DNA of 64,000 nucleotides from Tridacna crocea. Its lineage: Eukaryota > Mollusca > Bivalvia > Cardiida > Cardiidae. Positions 21,504 through 32,700 of the stretch are shown here, one piece after another (the first letter of the stretch is position 1; each line of letters begins with the position of its first letter). Under the pieces are notes generated by a model. The model worked only from the letters and a program-made list of their open reading frames with translations. It searched no databases and was not told the DNA's origin. The DNA is taken from the NCBI GenBank assembly GCA_943736015.1, contig OX031063.1:41742672-41806671 (forward strand), read 5' to 3'. Both the position numbers and the translations under genes were made by a program.

Positions 21504-22620
21504 GTTTGTATTACATTTTTTCCTGTCTCTATCAAAGATGATTTTCTACTGTTGTCATGAATTGTGGCTTATCCCTTTTTTCATGTTATTTGAAAGAATT
21601 ATATTTCTTTAAACTTAACTTAGAATGATAATAATAGAAAATATAATAGCATTGCTGCTTCTGATGATGATATTACAATGAAATATTGAAATAATTTACG
21701 TTTGTCCATCTTTCCAATGTCTAACAACATATTACATGTATGTTATTATTGATATTTTACACCCTTTAACTTACAGCTTTCACAAGAATTGCATGGATCA
21801 AAGAGTGGACTTTTTTGTTCACCATTAATTTCTCGTCTTCAGACAAAAAATGCACATCTTTAGACAAAGACATTTTAACGGTTGTTCCAGGGCAAGACGT
21901 CGTAGAGCCCTATACTGTATAACGCATGAAATCTTCCAAGGATATGAACAGTTCAGGCTGACTTGAATTAAAATTCCTCGTCAAATAGGTAAATTTTCAT
22001 TGTGTCCAAAGACTATTCTACCTCACGAGTAAGTGAGTTGTTAGACTAAAAGGATTTCATGGATCCATAATTATATGGTCACGTGTTTGGAACAATGCAT
22101 GACGTAAATGCACGAAACACTCTTGCTTGAGCATGTCTCATCTTTCGGTTTGATTTCTTTTAATAATGCTCATGATTGGATCAATTGATAGATCAAAGGT
22201 CAATGATTTAAATATTTTCAGGGTGAAGGTTATCAATTAGAAGACATTCTACGAACTGCCACAGAACATATCGCCCTTCGTGTTGCAGACGCTTGTAGAA
22301 CAGAATTGGGTGCTCTCCAAAAACAGCCAATCCACAAACCTAACATATTGCTCACCGGTGGTGGAGCATTGAATAAATTTCTAGTCGAGAGGATTAAACT
22401 GCATCTCAGTGGTACCGAGTGCGAGTTTGAACAAGTTGACGGAATGACGATCAATTTTAAGGAGGCATTGATTTTTGCCTTTCTTGGTTTGCGCTGTCTT
22501 TTGGGAGAAGACAACGTGTTTTGTGACGTCACAGGGTCACGCGCTAACAGTATTTCCGGTTCCATTCATCGACCGTTGATGGTCGGTAAAATAAAACAAA
22601 TAAGCCTCTTAAGTCATTGA
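20757..22620 (+). CDS. anmK-like: Anhydro-N-acetylmuramic acid kinase (AnmK), bacterial-type, with one intron
   Basis: Exons 20757-21503 and 22222-22620 join in phase 0 (GAG/GTTTGT ... TTTTCAG/GGT) to give 381 aa, against ~370 for bacterial AnmK. The family phosphorylates 1,6-anhydro-MurNAc to MurNAc-6-phosphate in peptidoglycan recycling (ASKHA fold). Visible motifs: MSGSSVDGLD (10-19, phosphate loop), SSHGHSV (97-103), FRSKDVCIGGEGAPLVP (133-149), NLGGISNIG (164-172), GYDISPCN (178-185, D180 matching the catalytic Asp), FDKDGDIARRG (201-211), PPKSLWKEY (231-239), LLTGGGALN (292-300) and VTGSRANSISGSI (352-364). No signal peptide, so cytosolic. The form DISPCNIVLN is nearer Bacteroidetes than proteobacterial enzymes (from memory). 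AATAAA at 22717. Substrate in the animal is unknown. Confidence 0.95.
21504..22221 (+). other. AnmK intron with family B fragment
   Basis: 718 bp intron. 22015-22165 has the family B right half (GATTTCATGGATCCATAATT and the CTTGCTTGAGCATG end). Confidence 0.7.
22222..22620 (+). CDS. anmK-like: AnmK exon 2 (residues 250-381)
   Basis: Acceptor ATATTTTCAG. It opens GEGYQLEDILRTATEHIA, the family's helix before the second nucleotide-binding half, and ends QISLLSH-stop. Confidence 0.95.
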   Translation, partial: GEGYQLEDILRTATEHIALRVADACRTELGALQKQPIHKPNILLTGGGALNKFLVERIKLHLSGTECEFEQVDGMTINFKEALIFAFLGLRCLLGEDNVFCDVTGSRANSISGSIHRPLMVGKIKQISLLSH

Positions 22621-23450
22621 AAGGAAAACAGATAGTTGGGTTTATTCTTTGCTTTGTTGATACATGTGGAAAATTTGATTTGCCTAAATGTAAGGCATTG
22701 ATTTTTGTAGACGAAAAATAAAATATAACTCGGGGAGTGGAAATTGCCTATAGAATGGAAGAAAAAAATGTGGGGGAAAAAAAGAAAATGATGACATTAT
22801 AGGCCTATTCCTATGGACATAGAAACCGACCGAATGAGACGGGCATGGCAACACACCTTTTTTTTTCTTAATGAGGGTCATATTAGTGCATCTTACAGCT
22901 GCATTATACCGAGTTCAGAATGTGCTGAATATGTAGGAAAAATCGCTTTCATTTTGGGTGAAGCATATGAAATTAATTATTAGATTTCCAAATTTAACAA
23001 AAAGGGTCATTGCCTATTTCATTAATTTGCTATAGTATGAGTCCAGGCCCCGTGGTATCGATTAGCGGTAGCACGCTTGGAAATAGTGCGTTGTCTGCGC
23101 ATGTCATATTCTTCGAAGATTCGACCGGTCTTATATGACGCATCACCTATTCCCCGATTCTAGGGAAAAGTAGGGCTTATACTGAAGCTGAACCCAAGCC
23201 TGTAGGGACTGTTTTAATAAATAACCGGTGCATAGGTTACCTGCAAGCTGATCATAACTGAATAAATCGCACCAGATAGCGTTTTACTGTGTAAACGTGA
23301 AATATAAAGTAACAGTTGTCGTTTTGAAAATTAGTCCGCTTATTGTATCCAGAAGCACAAGCGGTTAAAGTACATTAGAGACGGTAAGTAGCTCTAAGAC
23401 GTTCATGCCTTGCTCAGGCAAAGAGGGGGGGGGGGGGGGGGGAAAGGGGG
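22621..23450. other. Intergenic, weak repeats only
   Basis: 22700-22880 may be a very old family A copy (AATGTGGGGGAAAAAAAGAA). 23040-23180 resembles a tRNA-like SINE head (GTGGTATCGATTAGCGGTAG). No exon supported. A poly-G run ends at 23442. Confidence 0.4.
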
Positions 23451-23676
23451 TTAACTCTTTACCACACGACATTTTAGACTGGTTCAAATTGGAAGCATTT
23501 GCAGACGACAAAATAAAGGTGACTGAAAAATTGAAATTTGTTCTGGAAAGTGTAGAAAACACTGTGGGAAAAGGAGAAAATGCTGGTTACCAGCATTTTC
23601 TCTTTTTCCCACAGTGTTTTCAAAAGGCCTCTTTCTCAGGGGCGTCAAAAGCAGGGATTGTTTGGTAATGGGTCAA
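23451..23676 (+). repeat. Family A element
   Basis: TTAACTCTTTACCACACGAC; right end TCAA, one change from TTAA. Confidence 0.88.
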
Positions 23677-24060
23677 TGCATTCGTCCATAATGCCATAGA
23701 TCAAGTATGCTATCAAACAATTATGGATTCATCAAATCCGTTTTGTCTAACAACCGACTCATTAGGTAGACTGGTCCTTTCACATGCAGAAAATTGATCA
23801 ATAGGAAATAGTTACGACCCCTATCACCCTGCGCGGACTGCGCATACTGAAACAGGTCGATGCATTTTACAGAAGCATAAACCTCTTCACAGGGCATGGC
23901 TCTTACATGTTATATGGGGTTTGTGTGGTTATTTTACTTTCATAATCTACTGGCGTATTTAAAAAAAAAAGGGAAATAAAAAAAAAAAACACTACAAGAG
24001 ATAAATAAAAGATTTCGGTGATCAATTTTACCTCTAGCTCCTAAAAAAGAAAATTCAAAC

Positions 24061-24290
24061 TTAACTCTTTACCAAACGATAAAATTTGGACCGGTCCAAA
24101 CTGAAAGCACTTGCAAACAATAAAATAAACATAGCTCAAAAATTGAAATTGATTTCCGGTATGGTAGAAAACATTGTGGGAAAAGGAGAAAATGCTGGTT
24201 ACCAGCATTTTCTCCTTTTTCAACAATGTTTTCAGAAGGCTTCCTTCTCAGGGTTGTGAAAACCAGGGATATTGTTTTGTAAAGGGTAAA
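24061..24290 (+). repeat. Family A element
   Basis: TTAACTCTTTACCAAACGAT left, hairpin 24168-24230 with one mismatched end. Confidence 0.85.
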
Positions 24291-24654
24291 TCATGACGAC
24301 AGCTTATTCCCAATTCATGCCTTTCCTAGTTTCATTTGATACTGGGCTAGGGCCCTGCAATGCCTTGTCCAGGGACACTACCGGAAAAGCCACCACTACC
24401 AGCTGGGATAAAATCCAGAACCTTTGGATTACAAATTGATCATTATTATCACTAAGCTTCAGAACATCCGGTCATCCATCAACGTGAGATTTGTGTTCTA
24501 GTGACCAACAGCTAGGTCACTGGATGATTGCAACTAGAATTATAGCAAGACAAAACACAGACAACCCTTCCCCTCCTACTCGGTTTACTCACACACATAG
24601 GTTGTCTTGTCACTTGGTCAGGAAAAACTCAAAGGGCAATAACTCCTGTAACAG

Positions 24655-24884
24655 TTAACCCTTTACCACACAATCCCAACTTTTAACCGCCCTTTGAAAA
24701 ATGCCTTTGGAAAACAGTGTGGAAATAACAGAAAATGCTGGTAAGCAGCAATTTCTCCTTTTCCCACAATGTTTTCTACCCTTCACAAAACAAATTTCAA
24801 ATCTTCATTCACTTTTATTTTGTCGTTTGCAAATGCTTCTGATTTGGACAAGCCTAAAATATTGTCGTTTGGGAATGAGCCAAC
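24655..24884 (-). repeat. Family A element
   Basis: TTAACCCTTTACCACACAAT left; hairpin loop CTGGTAAGCAGCA; right TTAA eroded. Confidence 0.82.
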
Positions 24885-26390
24885 CATGAGGGTGCCCTGG
24901 CCTCTGTAGTTTGTTTGAAGGTTTATACTACAATGCCATTTCAGCAATACTGACTGAAAACTGCGGATAAGGCCATAAACTTGTGCCAAAAATGGATAGA
25001 AAGACAGAAGGAGTACCGGGTTCCTGTATACCCCACACTTCATTGGTGGGAAATATTAAAACAAATCAAAACAGCTTGAATCTCAATAATTTAATACAAA
25101 ATTGTTCAAAACTCTGGCAAAATATAAACAAATAACTTTTATTGAAATAGAAATATAAATAAATATGAATATGGCTGTATGAAAAATAAAAAATCAGAAT
25201 TACACAACATATCTGTATATGTATGAACAAATAGCTGGGCAGACATCAATGCATTCTTTGACATAATACGAAATTCTCTAACGAATGAATGATTAGCGTT
25301 TTAAGGCCCGTCGACAACTTAGGTCATATTGAGCGCACTTATTAGTAAATAATAATGCGAGGTGAAAATAACATACATGTGCAACAACATAAGACAAACA
25401 TGATAAATGAGGAATGGACGAAACACAAAATAATGCCCCATTTGTCGCCTTTTACGACATGTTATCACTTTTGTTACGCCAGATGAAATGGTAGATGTGA
25501 CGATCGCGGGACTGCAGTGGTTTATTCTTATACCCCGATTAAACCACACGGGGTCCCACAGGCTAACTGATTCCCATTCCAAACCCTATTTACATCGAGA
25601 AAAAAATATAGGATTTGGAATAAGAACTACCCAGCCTGCTGCAATCCTACGAATTACGAGGAAAGCAGCCGTTTGTTTCTAATTTTAGTCGCCTTCCACG
25701 ACATGCCATAGAGAAAGGCCGAGGTCCTATTCTATACAGTAAAAAAAACTCGGGACCCCACGGGGAGAAATTCTCCAAAACTGTCAACATGTAAACATTT
25801 ATTGAAACATAAACAAACATGAACATGGCTGTATGAAAAACGACAGATCTATACAAAATAGCTGCGTTTGAACAAACAAATTGGAGGACATCAATGCAGT
25901 TTTGTCCTTAAAACATTTTTTTTTCTTTTGCTTCCAACCTATAGTATGAGCTACAACATTGGTATTAAAGAAGATGAGAATTTTGGACTCGCATGAATAA
26001 CAAACTACCATTTTTCAAAACCTCTACTGTAGGGTTGACTTTACTAACGCCCTCTACCCACCCAAAATAATTCTGCCACCAAAGTTGTAAAGCACTGTAT
26101 CACTATCATACGTACACATTCATACACATGTAACTGATTTTTTCGCTAGATCGGAATTCCCTTTACAACTAAATAGATGGGTAAAACAGATGCAATGACA
26201 CCAAAGGATTTCTTCTATGCTTTACAACAAAATCAATGGTGATGTTTCACCTCTCTCCCCATTGGCAATTTGTGCCTCTCTGTGCATATGAATATTTTAA
26301 TTCTGGCTGTCCCTATGTTGTATGCCGTTACTGAGTCCCTGTATCTCTCACTGACTCTCACGGGCTGTGATTGTTTTAACAAGAACGACC
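24885..26390. other. Intergenic region with an old internal duplication
   Basis: 25125-25258 and 25787-25912 are diverged direct copies (TTTATTGAAA, AACATGGCTGTATGAAAAA, GACATCAATGCA in the same order). A second pair, GTCGCC TTTT/TTCC ACGACATG, lies at 25446 and 25690. On the - strand both long copies carry AATAAA, so this may be the CEP44 3' UTR end and a duplicate of it. No coding exon seen. Confidence 0.45.
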
Positions 26391-26392
26391 TC

Positions 26393-26629
26393 TTAACCCT
26401 TTACCAAACAATCTTTCGTTTTAACAAACCCTAAAGAAGAAAGCATATGAAACATTGAGGGAAAAGGAGAAAATGCTGGTTACGAGAAAATGCTGGTAAC
26501 CAGCATTTTCTCCTTTTCCCCACAATGTTCCCTACCCTTCTAAAAACATTTTCAAAATTTGAGTCACATTTTTTTTATATGCTTTCAATTTGGCCAACTC
26601 TAACCTTTTGTCATCTGGTAAAGAGCTAA
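26393..26629 (-). repeat. Family A element with a doubled hairpin arm
   Basis: Left hairpin arm GAGAAAATGCTGGTTAC is followed at once by GAGAAAATGCTGGTAACC, so one arm is partly duplicated. It lies just 12 bp past the CEP44 stop codon, so it would form the start of that 3' UTR. Confidence 0.85.
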
Positions 26630-26640
26630 TTCTGCCATTC

Positions 26641-26710
26641 TCATTCCACGCCATTTCTCAAACTGGAAAGCTCGGGCTGGTCCTTCAACATCTGGTTTGT
26701 GTTCTGTACC
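26641..26710 (-). CDS. CEP44: CEP44 last exon
   Basis: Acceptor TTTTTGTAG; codes MVQNTNQMLKDQPELSSLRN-GVE-stop. The phase matches exon 10 (AT + G). Confidence 0.85.
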
Positions 26711-29700
26711 CTACAAAAAGAAAACTGTGCCTTTATTCTGGTGTATAACCCTTTGATTTCTGATTTCTTACCGTCATTAAAAGTTGGGATTGTGTAGTAA
26801 GGGGTTAATGAGGGCTGGAGAGTGATACCAGCATGGCATCTCGATATGTGCCCCTAAGGCTATAGCCCAAGACACGATTTTCTATATTTATTATGTCTTT
26901 GCCAGTTTTGTGATTCTATCATTGCTTCTAGATATATTGATCTATCTCCTAACAATTGACAGACTGATTCAGCCATTTTTTTTTTTTCAAACAAGATGTT
27001 TTGAAAATGTTAATTAGGGAGCAAGGATTGTTTTGCTATAAATTTAGAACAAATTTCTGGTCAATAGAAGGATATATGATATTGGCCTGTCACCCCTGTG
27101 TATCTGCCTTTGTATGACCTACATATCTCAACTATCATCCCACTGTATCTGTCCTTGTATGACATACAGATCTCCACAAATCACACTGATATTACACCAT
27201 TTTCCGTAGAAAATATTACTATATACAGTAACGAATGCAATAAGGAAAATAATGTTCTAGTAACTTTCTTGTCCTTGTATTTGATTCAAGTTGAGAGCAA
27301 AAATTTGATATCACAATACCTCATTTCCTACATTATTATATCCCCGCAAAATGAATGTTTTGGGGGGGTATACTGGAATCAGCCTGTCTGTCTGTCTGTC
27401 TTTCTGTCCATCCGTATGTTCGTCTGTACAAAATACATATACTGTCAAAGCACTGGCGGAGGTATAAAGTCACATTCAGTGACAGATCTAGTTTTATCTC
27501 TTGTGTGCTATATTCTATCCACCTGCACAGCATGTATTTATAGACATATAATAAAGATACATATGTTGCCATTAAATGCAACTAGAATGATGGGATGTCT
27601 TTGGCAGGCTAAAAAATATTCTGGAAAAAACGTAAATGCCAATAAATATTCTTTTCTGCTTTATCCACAATGTGTCAAAAAGGCATTTTGCTTTGAGCTG
27701 TGAAAATACAAGATCATTTGGTACAGATTTTACTCTTTTACAAACGACAAAATATTAGACTGGTCCAAATTAAAAGCATTTGCAAAATGTGACTCAATGT
27801 GACTCAAAAACTGAAATTTTTTCTGGGAGGGCAGAAAACATAGTGGGAAAAGGAGGAAATGCTGGTTACAAGCATTTTCTCCTTTTCCCATGATGTTTCC
27901 AAAATACTTGTTTTTCAGGGTTGTGAAATCCAGGGATTGTTTGGGAAAGGGTTAATCTAAAAAAAAAAACTTACATTTTTTCTATTCTTGAGGCAGCATC
28001 AAGAAAACTGGCCTCTGGTTTGACTTCTACTGCACGAGGGGTTGGAGTACTTGATCTTCTTGCATCTTCCTCTGTGGCCTGTGACAAGAATGTGTCTTCA
28101 TTGGCTGAAAATATCTCCCCATCAACACCATTTGTGGCCTTACGGATCGGAGAGTAGTTCAATGATAGATCAACAGGTTCTTTTGAGAGATTTTTCACTC
28201 TTGGATCTGCAAGGAACTTCAGCTGTGTTGCTGTAAAGCGCAATACAATGTAGTTTTTTCTTTTTATTGAACTCATTTCCTTCCTAACGTAGTAGACCCG
28301 TAATAGAAAACAGCTATTTCCACAATAATATTATCTTACAAATTTTGCTAAGATTAAAAAACAGTGTTATTGTACTGCTTTAACCAAGCCACTTTTCCCT
28401 TTTTGTCTTTTCTAGAATTATCATTTATAAATCTAAAACCTCTATATTTTCATTACAAAGAGAGATAGTAATTACCTCCCTTTTCTAGAAACTAACAAAA
28501 GTACCTACAAATAAATTCAACATAGGCATAGAGAAATTTCTGGTCCATTAAAAATGTGCAAAAGTATCATACCTGTATAAATCCGCATTTATCAACTATC
28601 AAAAAAAACTTTATGCAATGCAGCACTAGAGGTATTAGGGGTTTACCACCTTAAAAGAAAAAAGTTATTGGAATCAGAAACTTGTAAAAGATCATCCAAC
28701 ACATGTCTTGGTCAAATGATTGCGAGGATTCAACCTCACAAACCCTCAGGCTTCTAGCCTGTATAGTCCCATATCCATCTTTGAAATTCAAAATTTATCA
28801 ATTGTGCTCCTCAAAGACACAGACCATTTCTCTGAAGAGAAAAATGTGCAAATGCTAGTAACTGATATTTTCTACTTTTCCAACAATATTTTACAAATCC
28901 TCTTCATAACATAAATATTTTGTACAAAGTAAAAACAACTTTACTTACAAAATGATGAGCCTTGGTCATTGATAGTCACACTTGGGTTGACCACAGAAAG
29001 ATCTCTCTCCATCGTCTTGTTTGATTGCAGAGGAACCTTACTTATACTGTCAACCTAGAAAGCAATACAAATACATGCATTAAATCGGGCTCTCAGTATT
29101 TGAAGAGCTAAGCCCTGGTAGTTCAGTCGGTGATGTCCAGAACTTGAGAACAGGAGGTCATGGGTTGGGTCCCTGGCTTGGTCAAATTCTTTCTGAGGTT
29201 TAACCCTTTACCAAGCAATCCCTGGTTTTTACGACCCACAGATAGAAGCCTTTTGAAAACATTGTGGGAAAAGGAGACAATGCTGGTAACCAGCATTGTC
29301 TCCTTTTCCAAAAATGTTTTCTGCCCTGCTGGAAACAAATTTCAATTACTGAGTTACGTTTATTTTGTGGCCCGCAAGTGCTTTCAGTTTGGACCAGTCT
29401 AAAATTTTGTTGTTTGGGAAAGGGTTAATGATAGTCATTGTGACGGGATTCACTAGTCTCTCATCCTGGGACCATTGTTTTTACCATAGTTAGGTAGGAG
29501 AGCAGCCAGTGGATTGGAAAGAAAAACTGTGTGAAGAAGTGGTAAAATGGACTCGAGGAAAGCATGGATAGGTGCACTGGCTCCCTTGATATAACCAAAA
29601 TAACTTTGAAAATGGCTTTAACCCTTTCCCACACAAGAAATTTTGGAGCAGTCCAAATTCAAAATACAAAATTAATGACAAATTCAGTATAGGTACAAAT

Positions 29701-32700
29701 ATTCCGAAGTTTTCTGATATGATAGTTTTCTTTCTCAGGGTCGTTAAAAGTCGAGATTGTGCAGTATAGTGTTAAACACCTTTATCTTAAGTATTGTGAC
29801 AAGACATACATATAAAATCATACTGGCTTACTATTCAAAAAGACCTCAAACATCATGAGAGACACATTACAGGTTTATACAGGGCAGAGATTATAAAGTT
29901 CTTAGTTGAACTCTATACCACTTTATCGACCCTGAAAAAGAGAACTTTTGAAAGCATTGTGGGAAAAATGCTGGTAACCAGAAATTTCTCCTTTTTCCCT
30001 CAATGGTTTTCCAGCCAATCAAGGACAAGTTTTATCATTTGAGTCACATATAAATTGTTGTATGCAAATGCTTTCAATTTGGACGAGTCTACAATTTATT
30101 GTCCGGTAGCGTTAAACTTATTTCTTTCTTATTTCTTTCCGAGACAAAATTGAAACAGAGTAAACATCTTTGCATAGCATGTAAAATCTACATCATTCTG
30201 CGTATTATTAAGGTAATTCCTCATGATGATAAATGGCTTCCGACACGCCAAAGGGAGCAAAAAGGGGCATTCTGACATTTCCTAAAGTGTCATCTCGGAT
30301 CAGCTTTTACAAGTACATTAGATTGTGTCCTTCAATAGACATGTGCAAAACAAAATTACATAATAAAAACGGAAATTGACGGGGGCTGTGCAGGTTGATC
30401 CAAGTAGACACTTTACGCAAATGTTCGAATGTCCCTATTGCGTGGACTAATGACATTTTTCCTTTTATATAAATGCCGGAGCTCTGTACATATTTTACTT
30501 GTTTCTTTTTTTTAAGCATTACCACATGATCCCTACTTTTGACGACCCTGAGATAGAAGCCTTTCGAAAACATTGTAGGAAAAGGAGAAAATGCTGGTAA
30601 CCAGCATTTTCTCCTTTTCTCTCAGTGTTTTCTACCCTTCACAAAACTAATTTCAAATTTTCAACTACTTTATTTTGTTGTCTGCAAATGCTTACGATTT
30701 AAACAAGCCTAAAATTTTATTGTTTGGTAAAGGGTTAAGGAATGTCTTATAAGAACAGATTGTATAGTAATAGACTGCAATATACAATGTACAATATATG
30801 ATTCAAATACCTTCATTTCAACAATCTGTAATCTGTTATCAATGAGTACTATCTGTGCCTTGAGATTTTCAAATTGTTGCTGTACTTTGTTTTCTAGTTC
30901 CACTATATAGGGGTCTGTTTTAGATTCCTGTGACCGCATAGCTGTTACAACGTCTGTGAACTGTTGCTTTAGATCTATGGCTAAATTCTCCATATTCTAC
31001 AATATGCAATCCTCATGATGAAACATGCTCAGTACTTCATAGTGCTTTTTTGCAGACAGTGCACTAAGTTCGTGAACTGTTACTTTAGATCTATGGTTGA
31101 ATTTTCAGATGCAACTTGGAATACTTGGCTCTTTTTCTGACCAATATAGATAAGGATAAACCTTCACAAAGCATAGGCAAATCTAGGACCTACACTGTCC
31201 AATATAGACATATTTTTGCATAAATCAACAAGAGCGGCAAATTGTCGCAAAATACGCCCGTCTTACCCCAAGTTGTAAAGCTGGGGCATGCACCAGAAAA
31301 ATTCAAGTATGAAAAAGGACAAAAGGCATTAACTCAAAAATTAAGCGAGCAAGAGTTATCATTCCTGGGCACTGCACTCCCCCTTGATGAGATCTATCCA
31401 TCCATGAAATTTCATAACCTTAGCTAGTATAGTTTTGGAGATATGCTCCGGATAAAATTCAAGTATGAAAAAAAACAAAGCGCACTAACTCAAAAATTAA
31501 GCAAGCAAGAGTTATGATTTCTGTGCACTGCACTCCCCCTTGATGAGATCTATCCACCCTTGAAATTTCATAACCTTAGCTAGTATAGTTTTGGAGATAT
31601 TCACCAGACAAAATTCAAGTAGGAAAATGACAAAGGGCACTAACTCAAAAATTAAGCAAGCAAGAGTAATGAATCCTGTGCACTGCACTCCCCCATTGGT
31701 GAGATTCATCCACCCATGAAATTTCATAACCCTACCTAGTATAGTTTTTGAGATATGCTCCGGACAAAATTCAAGCATGAAAAAAAACAAAGGGCAATAA
31801 CTCAAAAATTAAGCAAGCAAGAGTTCTGGTTCCTGAGCACTGCACTCCCCCTTGATGAGATCTATTTATCCATGAAATTTCATAACCTTAGCTAGTATAA
31901 TTTTGGAGATATACTCCGGACAAAATTCAAGTATAAAAAACGACAAAGGGCACTAACTCAAAAATTAAGCAAGCTAGAGTTATCATTCTTATGCACTGAA
32001 CTCCCCCTCGGTGAGATTCATCCACCTATGAAATTTCATAACCCTAGCTAGTATGGTTTTGGAGATATGCTCCGGACAAAATTCAAGTATGAAAAAAAAC
32101 AAAGGGCAATAACTAAAAAATTAAGCAAGCAAGAGTTATGGTTCCTAAGCACTGCATTCCTGCTTGATGAGATCTATCCATCCATGAAATTTCATAACCC
32201 TAGCTAATATAATGTTGGAGATATGCTCCGGACAAAATTCAAGTATGAAAAATAACAAAGGGCAATAACTGAAAAATTAGGCAAGCAAGAGTTATGATTC
32301 CTGCGCACTGCACTCCCCCTTGATGAGATCTATCCATCCATGAAATTTAAAGGTTCAATCACCCGCCATTAACGTAGCTACTGACTGCGCATGTGCGAGC
32401 TACATCTCATTTTATTTCCGAACCGATTTATTGGCGAAATAGAATTTCATAACCCTAGCTACAATAATTTTGGAGATATGCTCCGGACAAAGAACTGGAC
32501 GACGCCAGGACGCCTGCCCGCCACGGGTGATCCCATAATACGTCCCATCTTCAACGGGCGTATAATGATGAAATTGCAAAAAATCAGAATTGGCTAATCT
32601 GGTAAAATTCAGCCCAAAATATATATATGATTTGGCATAATTTGGCATTTGCAGTGAGATCTGATAAAAAAGTAAACAAAAACATTTCTAAGCTAACCTC

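Noticed and set aside
20757-22620. AnmK as bacterial contamination in the assembly
   Set aside because: A spliceosomal intron with a MITE fragment and flanking animal repeats make it part of the chromosome.
22690-22880. Old family A copy after AnmK
   Set aside because: Only short blocks match and no palindrome survives; not annotated as a feature on its own.
29105-29200. Possible tRNA gene
   Set aside because: A- and B-box-like text only; arms do not pair into a cloverleaf. Interpreted as a SINE head.
31215-32575. CRISPR-like array (regular repeats)
   Set aside because: Units are 156 bp and contiguous with no unique spacers; the host is eukaryotic.
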